DNA of 64,000 nucleotides from Sepioteuthis lessoniana. Its lineage: Eukaryota; Mollusca; Cephalopoda; Myopsida; Loliginidae. The first letter of the stretch is position 1. Every line of letters begins with the position of its first letter. A program made the position numbers and the translations under genes. Under the pieces are notes generated by a model. It had not been told where the DNA came from and ran no database searches. It was given only the letters and a program-made list of their open reading frames with translations. Location of the stretch: assembly GCA_963585895.1 (NCBI GenBank), contig OY757904.1, positions 160,304,896 to 160,368,895 on the forward strand, written 5' to 3'. Positions 34,315 through 45,150 of this stretch are shown piece after piece.

Positions 34315-35165
34315 GAAGAGACTACGTACTTAGAACATCGATTGACAAAATCAGAGAGAATGGCTTCGAGCTGACGAAGAAAAGGAGCAGAAGGTACCCC
34401 GCAACAACAATTACCGACGCCGACTACGCCGATGACATAGCGATACTGGCAAATACACCCGACCAAGCCGAAACACTACTGCATAGTTTGGAACGAGCAG
34501 GCGTAGGCCTCTATGTTAATGCACACAAAACGGAATATATGTGCTATAATCAAACGGGGGACATCTCCACTCTAAAAGGAACCCCTCTTAAACTACTAGA
34601 CAAATTCACTTACCTAGGAAGCAGCGTCGAATCAACCGAAAAGGACATCGAAATGAGGTTAACGAAAGCATGGACAGCTATCAATAGGCTATCGATTATA
34701 TGGAAATCAGACCTAACCGATAAAATGAAACGCAGTTTCTTCTAGGCAGCGGTCACATCGATACTGCTATATGGCAGCTCTACATGGACGCTAACAAAAC
34801 GGCTGGAGAAGAAGCTAGACGGCAATTACACAAGAATGCTGCGCGCAATCTTGAACAAGTCCTGGCGGCAACACCCCACAAGACACCAACTGTACGGCCA
34901 CCTGCCCCCTATCACGAAAACTATTCAAGTTTGACGAACCAGACATGCAGGACACTGCTGGAGAAGCAGGGACGAACTCATAAGAGATGTACTCTTATGG
35001 ACCCCCACACATGGCCGTGCAAATGCAGGACGACCAGCACGAACATACATTCAGCAGCTATGTGAGGATACGGGATGTTGTCCTGAAGACCTACCTCGGG
35101 CGATGAACGATAGGGAGGAGTGGCGAGAGAGGGTCAGGGATATCCGTGCTACCAGCGTGACATGA
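34314..35165 (+). pseudogene. RTE-like LINE, copy R3: young 5'-truncated copy
   Basis: One reading frame of 284 codons stays open except for two nonsense codons: TAG at 34743-34745 (context F-F-stop-A-A-V, most simply a CAG to TAG change) and TGA at 34932-34934 (context Q-V-stop-R-T-R, most simply CGA to TGA). It begins inside the RT at 'DYVLRTSIDKI' and contains the intact active site YADD (34425-34436) in 'TITDADYADDIAILANTP'. It continues through 'VGLYVNAHKTEYMCYNQ', 'LDKFTYLGSSVEST', 'AWTAINRLSIIWKSDL', 'SILLYGSSTWTLTKR' and 'RHAGHCWRSRDEL' to the C-terminus 'MNDREEWRERVRDIRA', stopping at 35163-35165. The 3' tail is (GAT)n then TA/TG repeats. It is visibly less AT-rich than its surroundings. 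Function is impossible without the endonuclease and N-terminal RT, but decay is minimal. Confidence 0.9.
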
Positions 35166-35186
35166 TGATGATGATATATATGTGTG

Positions 35187-35223
<37 letters not shown>

Positions 35224-35224
35224 A

Positions 35225-35260
<36 letters not shown>
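35166..35260. repeat. Compound microsatellite at the R3 3' tail
   Basis: GAT units, then TA, TG and TA arrays, immediately after the RTE stop codon. Confidence 0.9.
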
Positions 35261-35262
<2 letters not shown>

Positions 35263-35263
<1 letters not shown>

Positions 35264-36730
35264 TCGAATTTTAAAATAAATAAGTCTAAAGCAAACATTT
35301 CCTTTCCTTAAGTAAAAACAATAAATCATCATGTTAATAGCAACAGTATCGCAAAAAATAATATCAAAGACAAAGTTAAAGAAAAATATTCTAAATTGGA
35401 AAACTGATCTATCAAAGGTTGGAGAATATACCGGTCAAAGCGTTGTGAACAAATAAAAAGAGAAAAAAGTGTTGAATAAGAAAAAGAGACTGTCCTTTCA
35501 ATCTTCAAGAAAAAGAAAACCGTAATCTCTTACAGTTTGTGTGGCTTCTCTTTTCTTTTGATGTTTTTCGGCTCCATTTCAGAGGAAATAATTAATCTAC
35601 GTCCCATTTGACTTGACTTCTCAGAAAAGACTCGGCAGGTGTCTTTCTTTTGGGTGTTTTTGGTAAGAGTTTAAAGAAGAGTGATTCGCAAATGAACTCA
35701 ATCCTTTCAAATAGTCTCATTTTTCTGTTGTTTGTGCGTGTACGGACATACGTACATACGCAGTCCCCGACTTTTTTGTTTTTTTCCAAATATGCTCACA
35801 ATTTTATTTCGATCCGTATATCCTACTTTTCGTGCAAGCCTCCGTTCTCCTTGTTTTTTGTTTTTTTTCATAGTTGACTATTTTCATCAAATCCTACGCC
35901 ACACATTAATAAATATTCATAATAATTGCTTTATTTATAAATAAAGACTGCTCAATATGAGTGATGGAGCATATATATCTAAGTTAAGATAAATTAGAGA
36001 TGAAGTCAACGGTGCTTGATAAAATTTTCTTACCTATGCGATCGTCAGACTAATACCCTGTTGGTTCTATGTCGATACTAACCTAACTTATATATATATA
36101 TATATATATATATATAGCTTCACATGAGTATTTGAACAAACATTTGTTTTTCTTCTAATCGCTTTATTTTACAAATCAAAAACAAGAATTTGACGCAAGA
36201 AAGTTTAGCGATCATCGTCAAAATGATCCGTGTTTAGTCTGGTTCTGAAAAAAAATTTGTTGAAAAAATATATATTTTTAAAATCTCCCATGAAAATTTC
36301 ATTTTTCACATATACCTATATATGCAAATTCATAACATTAATGAAATGTAATAATCGTTTTATGCAAAAGTTGATGCAGATGTTACTCTTGCTTTAACTT
36401 AAAATTCATTCATCTTCAATAACTTAAGTCTTTTGGATAGATTCCTGAGAATGTTGAAGTTTATCATCCGCACAAATTTCTCATTTTTATTCAAGTTCTT
36501 TGTCAGCTGTTACATGGATGTCATAATGAAGGCGCGTCAAAATAAGAAAAGAATTTTCTTGCTTAAAATGTTTCTTCCAACATTCTAATTATCACCAACA
36601 AATCTCTCTTTAAATATTAGACTTTTTGAATTGTTTCCATTAAGATTTATCTGCATTAGAATCGTTTGTATAGATATGTAACTTCGATTTATTACAGATA
36701 TCTTCACACGTACATATTTGTCCTGACAAT
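35263..36730. other. AT-rich stretch without recognisable gene
   Basis: Nothing recognised apart from a (TA)n run at about 36090-36116. Confidence 0.4.
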
Positions 36731-36734
36731 ATGA

Positions 36735-37110
36735 CTAAACTGCATCTGATGGTGAGGCTCCAGTTCTGCAGCTTGGTGACGTTTTGAGCATCTTTTCATT
36801 GCTTCCAGGTCCACTCTCCCTCAAAGTGTTAGGGTCTTAAGAATGGACCAAATAGATTTGTTCGGAAATCATTAAAATTGGATAGAAATACAGGAAAACC
36901 TATAACCGTGTGCAAAATATTTGCATTAAATAGGAATATTTGATCCAATATAACTATGCAAACAAATGATTATTAAAAACAAATAAAAACTGAAAAAAAT
37001 GAGTGCAATGGAACGTTGAAATATGATCAAATATTTACAAATAACTAAGATTTCGGCATTAAATAACCCATAAAGGGTTGATATGTCGTTAAACAAATGA
37101 ACTAAACTAA
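36735..37110 (+). repeat. Dispersed repeat family D, copy 7
   Basis: Blocks 'aaactgcatctgatggtgag', 'gctccagttctgc', 'cattgcttccaggtccactc' and 'gttagggtctta', and the family tail 'ggcattaaataacccataaa' and 'ggttgatatgtcgttaaac'. The head is missing. Confidence 0.65.
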
Positions 37111-37193
37111 AACACAAACGTACAATTATATAAGTGAAAGAATAAGTTGAGTTAAACAATCATGTGTCTAATAGAAGAAATAGGATTGTTTTT

Positions 37194-37340
37194 TAAAGAA
37201 AAGGTAATACTTTAAAAGAAAAAGGTGATACTTTAAGAGAAAAGGTAATACTATAAGAGAAAAGATAATACTTTAAAAGAAAAGGTAATAATTTAAAAGA
37301 AAAGGTAATACATTTAAAGAAAAAGGTAATACTTTAAAAG
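37194..37340. repeat. Minisatellite with about 21-bp units
   Basis: About seven imperfect tandem copies of aaaagaaaaggtaatacttt, varying by one or two bases and in the length of the A run. Confidence 0.9.
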
Positions 37341-38534
37341 TGGAATTATGTGGCCGATGTAACACTTTGTGTTTGACGCAACAAAGTCTTTTGAAAAATT
37401 ATTTCATTGTTTTATATCAGATTATTTTTTATAACTGTCAAATATTTTTTGAGTACAAAAGATTTTTCCTGTAAAACCAGTCCTCTGGTGGCTGTGTAAC
37501 CTTCCTATTTCGAAATTAACTATTTCAACAACGATTAGTCCTTGCTACACTCACCTACGTTACCTTATGTCAAATCGAATTACTAAATTGTTATGTCCGA
37601 AGGGTAAACGTGTCAATAACGACAAAAAGGAACCATTTTAAATCTCTTTAGTTTGGATCGTTGCTTCTTCTTCTACCGAATTCGTCGCAATCATTCTATC
37701 ACTTTGGCTTCTGATTCTTCCAAAAACCAGATGACCAACTCTGATAATGTTTCAATCGATTTATAAGCATCATTAAAGAGATAGAAACTTAACTTGTCCA
37801 GATCCATGTGAAAACCTTTCTTTCTTTTCTTTTTTTTCTTCCTTTTTTAAGATGTGTTTTATCAAGTGAATTAAACCAACTCAACAAATAAGCAAGTTTC
37901 TCATGGTTTTATCTATTTTGCCTTACGACCGACTTGATTGCTTCTTTCGCTTTCCTTCTGCCCAGATGTTGTCATGGCAGCCTTAAATGGTAAAGAGCTG
38001 CGATCATAGGTCTTTGCTTTCAATGACCCGAAGCAGATTTACCAAGAGAATCCAGTCCGATCGATTTTCATATATCTAGCGTCCTGTTTTATACAGAATT
38101 CCATTAAGTCGAACAAGAGTACACGTACAATGTTGTATCAGGGTCAGGCATCAGATAGCAGCAAAACCATCACAAATGGCCCATTTCGATGAAATAAGCT
38201 AGGGTAAGTACTTTCAGAACGGGCTGAGTAGTTGTCTCGAATTATCGTTTTTCAGAAAAAGCACCAACAACATAACAATACTATTGTATATGAGCCGATT
38301 CTGACTTCCTTTAATAAATGCTCATGAATAGAATAAAAAGATTTATATTTCTATCTCATCGCATTCAATGTTAATACGTTTTAAGGGTCACACAGCAGGA
38401 ATGTAATAACATGAAAGGGATGTCCTTAAGAAACAATGTTTTATCTGTGAACTGTCATGTCGACTAGTTATTTCAGCAATCTTTATCGAAAAAATACAAA
38501 AAGATAAGAACATTCAGAATTTATTTGTTTTTAC
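37341..38534. other. AT-rich stretch without recognisable gene
   Basis: Nothing recognised. Confidence 0.4.
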
Positions 38535-38815
38535 TTATTAAATAGAATTGCGAACCCTGTCGGAAAGGCTTAGAATATACAAATGGGTCAGACCCATACA
38601 AAAAGTAGACTAATTCTGTCTATGTGGCTTCGAAAACGCTGACATTAGCTACAGCAGAAGTGTAACACCTCTCCCAAAATTAGACTCACTCTGTTGATGA
38701 GACTTAGAATATGCCGACTGCATCCCCTGCAGAGAGGTAAGACCCTCCCTCAAAAGTAGACTCACTCTGTCGATGAGGCTTAGAAGATTCTGACTGCATC
38801 CTTTGCAATCTTTCT
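38535..38815 (+). repeat. Family D head in tandem array (copy 8)
   Basis: Three to four direct repeats of about 75 bp, each shaped like a D head: 'aagtagactcactctgt', 'gatgaggcttagaa', 'ctgactgcatcc', 'tgcagagaggtaagaccctc'. The spacing is even and the units differ by substitutions. Confidence 0.7.
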
Positions 38816-38972
38816 TATAATTCACCCATAACTGGGAAAAAAATGGGTTCATGCCTTTCTTAAAAGCATATGTGTTGTGAAAATCAAACGCCGAGAGTCT
38901 TGTCCAGGATTTGAACTCGGTTCCTCGAGTCTTTTTCCCAAGTAGATAAACGTTATGCTACACGCGTCACAG
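38816..38972 (-). mobile_element. tRNA-derived SINE S1, minus-strand head fragment
   Basis: Reverse complement of the 5' half of S1: 'attcacccataactggga', 'cttgtccaggatttgaactc' (B-box side) and 'cgttatgctacacgcgtcac' (A-box side). The 3' half is absent, next to the D tandem array. Confidence 0.7.
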
Positions 38973-39665
38973 GACGCACTATAATTGAAATAAGATTAAA
39001 TAAATCTTTCAATATTATACAGAATATAACGTTTCCATGAATAACAACCACATATAAGCAGAAACGCATCCACAAACATTAAATTAAAATGAAATTTTAC
39101 AAATGTATATAATTTTTTTGATAAATGCATAAGCAAATAAAAAAAGAATGTGTGACGTAATTCTTCCTTTTCTGTCTAAATGTCTCTTAGAAAAGAACTC
39201 GACTCGAATTTTTTTAATCTATGGATCTACGAAATCATATACTTACAACAAGTAGCGAAACCAAACGAAGTTGAAACTGAATCGATTGAATTCAGACCAA
39301 ATTTCTACCAGTTCGTGACCAACTAACAGAATAATCTTATCGACTAAATAAATAATGAAAGTTACAGTGATGATAATGATGATTATGGTGGTGGTGGTGG
39401 TGATGGTGGTAATGGAGTTTCGAGTAGTGGTATCACAAAAGTTTATGGTCAAGAAATAACGGAAGATTCATTTACTTAATTATAGAAAGTGCAATCTTTT
39501 ATAAAACTGTGCCGTTGAAAATATAAAGAATTCGGTTTCGGACACAATTTCAATGAGAGAATTCCCAAATTGATTACATTGATTATCGATCACAAATCGT
39601 GAGTTCTTCTGAATTTAGGTGGCTCAACTTTGAGGAGACATACATCTGAGCTTCTGTCACTTAAA

Positions 39666-39691
39666 ACATATATATATATATATATATATAC

Positions 39692-39730
<39 letters not shown>

Positions 39731-39765
39731 TGTGTGTGCGTGCGCGCGCGATCGTGTGTGTGTAT
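39666..39765. repeat. Compound microsatellite (TA)n(TG)n with CG-rich insert
   Basis: TA units pass into TG units, then a short alternating GCGCGCG stretch. This alternating purine-pyrimidine run is a candidate for Z-DNA formation. Confidence 0.9.
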
Positions 39766-39944
39766 GTGTATTTGACTGGGGAACGTATTGGAGGACAGAA
39801 CGATACTGGATAATCCTATAGAACTGCAATGCGATACCGATTTCAATCTAAAACATACGCCGTCACGTCACTGTTCCAGAAGAAGCACAGAAAATAAGTT
39901 GCAAGCTCATTAATACGCAGATATTTATCAATCTCTCTCTCTTT

Positions 39945-39947
<3 letters not shown>

Positions 39948-39998
<51 letters not shown>
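39948..39998. repeat. (TA)n microsatellite
   Basis: About 25 TA units preceded by a CT-rich run. Confidence 0.9.
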
Positions 39999-40002
<4 letters not shown>

Positions 40003-40285
40003 TACGATTAAAAAGTATCGAAAATGAAGCTTTCAATTCTTAGAATGTAAATGCACAAGTGAGCAACTAATATAATAAAGTGATGATGTCTTGACGTCTA
40101 CACAGCAGCCTAGACGAGTCACTATCAATTATCTATACATATTGATCAGAATACTCTGGAATTATATCCCTTGCGAACAAAGAAAATACACTTCTATGAT
40201 TCCAGAAACAACAAAGAAACTCTAAGTATATGTTTCTATAACAGATTTATGACTATTTTCAAGTAATTTGACACTCATTTACCGT

Positions 40286-40290
<5 letters not shown>

Positions 40291-40337
<47 letters not shown>

Positions 40338-40350
40338 TACACACAAACAC
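40291..40350. repeat. Compound microsatellite (CT)n(AC)n
   Basis: About 14 CT units, then about 9 AC units with interruptions. Confidence 0.9.
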
Positions 40351-40439
40351 ATCTTCCTTTTTTTTTTGTATTCTTCGTTCCTGTTTTTGTATCTTTTTTC
40401 ATTGTTAGTTTTAAATACCTATAAAACTGGCTAAGTTAC

Positions 40440-41000
40440 CAGGGTAAAATAATTGGGGATTTCAGGTAATTATTTTAGTAATAAATTGTTTTCAAGCAAA
40501 ACTTAGAGTTCAAAGTTAGGGGTTTCGATTTGTAAAGGTCAAGGTGAATAAATCTTGTTTTGCAGAGATGAGTCACAAAAAGTTTTAAGGATGGCGTATG
40601 ATAAAAGCACTGGTTAAGGAATATTTTGAAGAACATATATAAGAAAAGGATTGGAGGCAGTAGAAGGCAGTTATAGGAGAGAGCAGAGACCAGATGGAAC
40701 CCAGGTCAGTCAGAGAAAGAACAGCCGAAGAAGTTGGGAGGTTACAGACGAGAGATGAGGCTCTGAGGGTGAGGGTGACCGAGTCTGCAGGGAAGAAATA
40801 ATTAAGTCTGTGACTATCCCTTTCGCCTCGCATGTTTTATAGTCTCTGTCTATCAAATCAGTTGATGCATTTCCTATACTTTATTTCTCTCTTTTCGCCG
40901 ACTTCTATGTAAAGGCAGTAACAATAAACTTTCGTATCTAGCGGGCCAACAATGTTTTGTGTTCGTCACTTTTTATCACGGCGAGATTACCACGGGTTAT
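40440..41000 (+). mobile_element. Possible solo LTR (boundaries uncertain)
   Basis: A stretch of different base composition with an LTR-like promoter/terminator layout: a TATA-like catatataag at about 40635, a purine-rich leader (40640-40800), then an AATAAA signal near 40922 followed by a T/GT-rich stretch. I could not find the TG..CA ends or a target duplication, so this is a suggestion only. Confidence 0.3.
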
Positions 41001-41444
41001 GACAGAAACCTAAGGAGTAGTGCAACATCTACAATCTATTTGGAGCCATAGTGTTACACTAACGGGATATCACTGAATTCGTTCTTGAGAGGATATTGCA
41101 TTTCTTCTTCCACCTTCTCAACTACAAAAATTCTTCTCCTAAGTTGATAACCTCAACGTTCCTAGATTATCTTTTTTTTCCATAACCGGCGGCAACAAGT
41201 ATTTACAAACATTTAACATTGTAGCTTTCAACAAAGTATTAACAATTTTACTGCTACAGACTTTATACTTTTAGATTAGTGGACACCATACTTTTAGATG
41301 AGCAGTTTTCAGCGAAAAGAAACGTCTAGCACATTCACCAGATCTGCGTGACTTTTCCTTGTTTCCTAAAAATTATTCTCAGAGGAAAAAATTAAGAACG
41401 TGGAGGACATTAAAATGACGCTGCTTTACATCCTATCGAAACAG
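41001..41444. other. Stretch without recognisable gene
   Basis: Nothing recognised. Confidence 0.35.
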
Positions 41445-41885
41445 TTTTTTGGTTTGGTTTGGTTTTATGGCATATCAACTATTCTTGGTTATTTAATGCC
41501 AAATCCTGTTTTTGCATATATATTAAATATATGATTTGTAAACACATTTTGTAGATACACACAGTTAAATGATCAAATAGTTCTATTTCTAAGAGTTCAA
41601 TTTAGAATAAATCATTTGTTTGTACTCAGTTTAAATGTTAAACTTTTCTATTTGACCGATAGATAAGACCTTACCAGATGCTACCACTCCGAGCCAAAGT
41701 GGAGTTAGGAGTGATGGCAATGAAGGGGTACTCTGCATTCCCCATAGCTCCAAGATTGGAGCCTCGCCACTAGATGATTTAATGTCATATCTAGGACACT
41801 CATTATGGATGGGGGGAGGGTTCTTACCCATCTGCAGAAATGCAGTCGGTGTATCCAACAGCCCTAGCTGTCTTGGCTGTATCAA
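41445..41885 (-). repeat. Dispersed repeat family D, copy 9
   Basis: Complete-looking minus-strand D: tail complement 'ggtttggttttatggcat' and 'ggttatttaatgcc', minisatellite-like 'aaatagttctatttc', core complement 'ctaccactccgagccaaag' and 'gagtgatggcaatgaagggg', and head complement 'gcagtcggtgtatcc' and 'cagccctagctg'. This defines both D ends in a single-length copy of about 440 bp. Confidence 0.8.
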
Positions 41886-42238
41886 AACTGAAGTTTCAGA
41901 AGTGCTTTGTCTAATGGAAAGCACACAAAAATAAATGTGCTGAATGTCAAATGAAACTTTTAAAAAAAGTTTCCTTTAGTTTTCATTTTTGTTTCTGTAA
42001 ACACAACTTCAGTCTCGATACTTTTTGAACATATTTCGTTTACATATAAAACGATTTTTGTTTTTAATTTTCGTTGTATAGTTTTATCTCGGAAATTGAT
42101 TGAGAATCGTGTTGCAAAGTACATTGGAAATTAAAGTGATTGATTTGAAAGTGAATATTCTTTGTGAACATTGGAATCGTTTAAACAATATAAGTCTACC
42201 GACAAATAGCACTACCTACTCTATCTATTTATACACTG
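41886..42238. other. AT-rich stretch without recognisable gene
   Basis: Nothing recognised. Confidence 0.35.
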
Positions 42239-42263
42239 ACACACACACACGCACGCACACACA

Positions 42264-42303
<40 letters not shown>
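42239..42303. repeat. Compound microsatellite (AC)n(TA)n
   Basis: AC units with two GC interruptions, then about 17 TA units. Confidence 0.95.
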
Positions 42304-42307
<4 letters not shown>

Positions 42308-42414
42308 ATGAAGGAGATTATTACCAATTTCTTGATCCAAGAGAACTTTTATCATTATCTTTTATTTGGATACAAAATATAGTACATTATTTTTATTTCT
42401 ATATTTTCAAATGT

Positions 42415-42680
42415 ACAACAATTCCCTACTCTGCCGATGGAGCCAAGAATATGGTGACTGTATTTCTTACAGAGGAGTACCCTCGCACTCATCACCCCCC
42501 CAAAACGGAGGTTCTTAGGTACAAAACTAAAATGCACCTAATGGTAAAGCTCCAGTTTTGAGAAGTGTGGAGTACCTCTTCCTTACCATTACTCCCAGGT
42601 CCACTCTGACCCGGAGTGGTAGTACCTGATAGGATGCGATCTACGGATGAAATAGTTTTGTTTAAAAATTATTCCTGTTT
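42415..42680 (+). repeat. Dispersed repeat family D, copy 10
   Basis: Head 'tctgccgatggagccaagaa' and 'tgactgtatttc', then 'aatgcacctaatggtaaag', 'gtgtggagtacctc', 'ccattactcccaggtccact' and 'gacccggagtggtagtacc'. Ends at 'gatgaaatagttttgt' without the tail. Confidence 0.75.
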
Positions 42681-43939
42681 GATCGATCGGAGTACAAAAA
42701 ACCTTGCAAAGAAACAGCAACATACAAATGTAAATATGAATGTATGAACGCACTTCCTTAACTTCAAGGTATAAAATAACTCTTGACTGATAAACATCCG
42801 TTTAAAGTTAATTAATGAATCAATCAAAGATAGTTATCAAAGTCTCTCTACTTATGTAAAAATAAATAGAAAATTAAACAAAATCCAAACTGAATATTTG
42901 TGATAGTGGTTTGCAATATTTTCTTTGATTTGGTTTTGAATTTAATTTGGACTTTTCTCTACCAACAGTAAAATAAGCGAAGTTATTATCTTCTGTTAAA
43001 GAAACTTAACAGATAGTATAAATGGGTTTTAGATTTTCTTTCTATAATTCTTTCGGTTTTATTTTTTCATTAAATGACCACACACACACACACACACACA
43101 CAAATAACCAGTGCCGAATTTAATAGTTATAAGCATGAGTTATTTCATTCTTATTAATAACAAAGCGTCTCCGTTATTTTGAAACAATAATGAATTTCCT
43201 TATAAATGTTCAACAAATAGAAAACGAGAACTTTTACACTAAAGAGACAGTGAAAAATAAGCTTTGTGAAAAGTGGCTGTATGAAATAAGCCGTGAATTC
43301 AGAAATAAAATCAGCAATCAAAAGCACCTTTTTTTTTCTTTCTTTTCTGTTGATTACCCGAATGAGTAAAGTGATAAATGCACATGCGTTGATTTAAGAA
43401 GGACAAATTCATTCAAGATAGAATATTGATCGGGAAAATTTTGCTTTCTGTTGTTCAACAAATAAGTTCTAACCGTGTAACATCTGGCAACGCACTGACC
43501 AAGTAAATAGAATCAACTTAAAGAACACAGACATTTCTTATTGATTGTTTTATAAAATAAAAAAGAGGATAAGTAAGATAAATAAAAAAAAGGGGTGGGG
43601 ACATTCCGCTTATTTCGCATCATATAATTCTTTGCTACTATTTAAAAGTACATTTTTTCTTAAAATTCTCTATTGGTTTAAGAAGTGTTGGTCTAAAATT
43701 GGACATGAAGTATTTCTAATATTTTTCCTCAAACAAAAATGTTAAAATCCTTAATTTTCCTCGATCTACAATTTGTTTGTTCTACTTCTTTTTATAATAC
43801 CAGGAATCATCTTTTAAAATCATCACCATGTGCATCCTTTTATCATTTTAATCATTAAACGAAAATGTTTTAAAACCGAACAGAAATTGCTCAGGAAATA
43901 GTTTGCGAAGTCATTGTTTATTCCACACCAACAAAATGG

Positions 43940-43940
<1 letters not shown>
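42681..43940. other. AT-rich stretch without recognisable gene
   Basis: Nothing recognised apart from an (AC)n run at 43079-43102. Confidence 0.4.
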
Positions 43941-43971
<31 letters not shown>

Positions 43972-43972
43972 C
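43941..43972. repeat. (ATT)n tail of LINE A copy 2
   Basis: About 11 units directly at the 3' end (in LINE orientation) of the element, as at 55319-55362 and 63206-63380. Confidence 0.9.
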
Positions 43973-44059
43973 ACACTATTGGCGAGTTTTTACCCACCGA
44001 CATTAATTAATGGGTTTTCACTGTAATATAAGTGACAGCAAGTTTCATTAGGTCTCTAT

Positions 44060-44517
44060 TGTCTAGTCGGCTGAGGCTGTAGGATACACCGACTGCTTCT
44101 CTGCAGAGGGGTAAGACCCCCTCCCAACGAGTGACCTGGTATATGACTCAAAACAATCTGATGGTAAGATTACAGTAATCCTGGAACTTTGGGGAATGTG
44201 GAGTACCCCTTTATTACCATCGCTCCCAGGTCCACTCTGGCCCGGAGTGGTAGCAACTGATTAGGGTCCTATCTATGGGATAAATAGAACTAAACCGTGG
44301 TTTCTTGGCTTACTGGGGGTTTTGTTGTTGTTTTTTTTTGCATTTAAACTGCGTACTTACACATACTGAATTTCACGAAATAGAACTGTTTTGACATCTA
44401 AACTGTGTATTCATGCTAAATTGAATGTTTGAAATAGAACCGACTATTTGCATAAAAATAGATTTTGCGTAAAATAACCTACAATGGTTGTTATGCCATA
44501 AAACCCAACCAACCAAC
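44060..44517 (+). mobile_element. Family D element, copy 11, inserted in LINE A
   Basis: A single-length D: head 'gtctagtcggctgaggctgt' and 'accgactgcttctctgcag', core 'cgctcccaggtccactctgg', tail 'aaaataacctacaatgg' and 'gccataaaacccaacc'. It splits the family A 3' UTR sequence at 'aagtctcc'. Flanks 44048-44059 (ttaggtctctat) and 44518-44529 (ttaagtctttag) look like a diverged target duplication. Confidence 0.75.
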
Positions 44518-44899
44518 TTAAGTCTTTAGGGGTCTTCTTAGTATTTTGGTCAATTCTAACAAGGCTGTATTCTCGATCATCTCGATTCTTCCTCTGATTT
44601 CCAGTTCTTTGAGCTCCCTTTCAGGCTTTTGGGTACTGTCCAAGTGGTCCAACTACAGTTGGTAGTACCGTCACCATCATTTTCCATACATATTTTTTTG
44701 TTCTCTGCCAAGGTTAAAGTATTTACTTCCTTCTTCGCTTTCTTTTATTTTCACTCTGTGGTCGTTTCTTTTTATCATTTTTGTTTGATTAGCACCAGGT
44801 TTGGTACCCGGGATAGGATTACTTGATCCGTTTGAATCTCAAAGTCCTAGAAAATTTTATGAATCTCATTCTCTCGGACAGATTCTGCTTTGTGTATAT

Positions 44900-45150
44900 A
44901 TTAGTAACCAGACATGCAGGAAACTGCTGGAGAATTAGGGAGAGTTCATAAGTGATGTACTCCTATGGACCCCTTCACATGGCCGAGCAAAAGCAGAGCG
45001 GCCAGCTCGAACCTACATACAGCAGCTCTGTGAGGATACGGTTTATAGCCCTGGGGACCTGCCGGAAGCGATGAACTATAGGGAGGGGTGACGAGAGAGG
45101 GTCAGGGATATCCATGCTGATGGCACAAGATGAATGATGAAAAAATATAT
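44900..45150 (+). pseudogene. RTE-like LINE, copy R5, 3' fragment
   Basis: Encodes, with one or two frame breaks, the last ~70 residues of the RTE protein: 'NQTCRKLLEN'-like shifted sequence, 'DVLLWTPSHGRAKAERPART' (conceptual, near 44955-45015), 'YIQQLCEDT' and the end 'REGxRERVRDIHA'. It is followed by GAT/TGA units and a TA run. It is closest to R3. It sits within LINE A copy 2, so it is younger than that LINE. Confidence 0.75.

Larger units (their letters stand above)
38973..40290. other. AT-rich stretch with several microsatellites
   Basis: Holds (GGT)n at about 39386-39412, TA/TG at 39666-39765 and TA at about 39948-39998. I see no gene. Confidence 0.5.

Noticed and set aside
34784-35065. 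93-codon plus-strand frame
   Set aside because: Out of frame with the RTE protein, which is readable in another frame through the same bases.
42100-42561. 153-codon plus-strand open frame
   Set aside because: It runs through an AC/TA microsatellite into a family D repeat; no motif.
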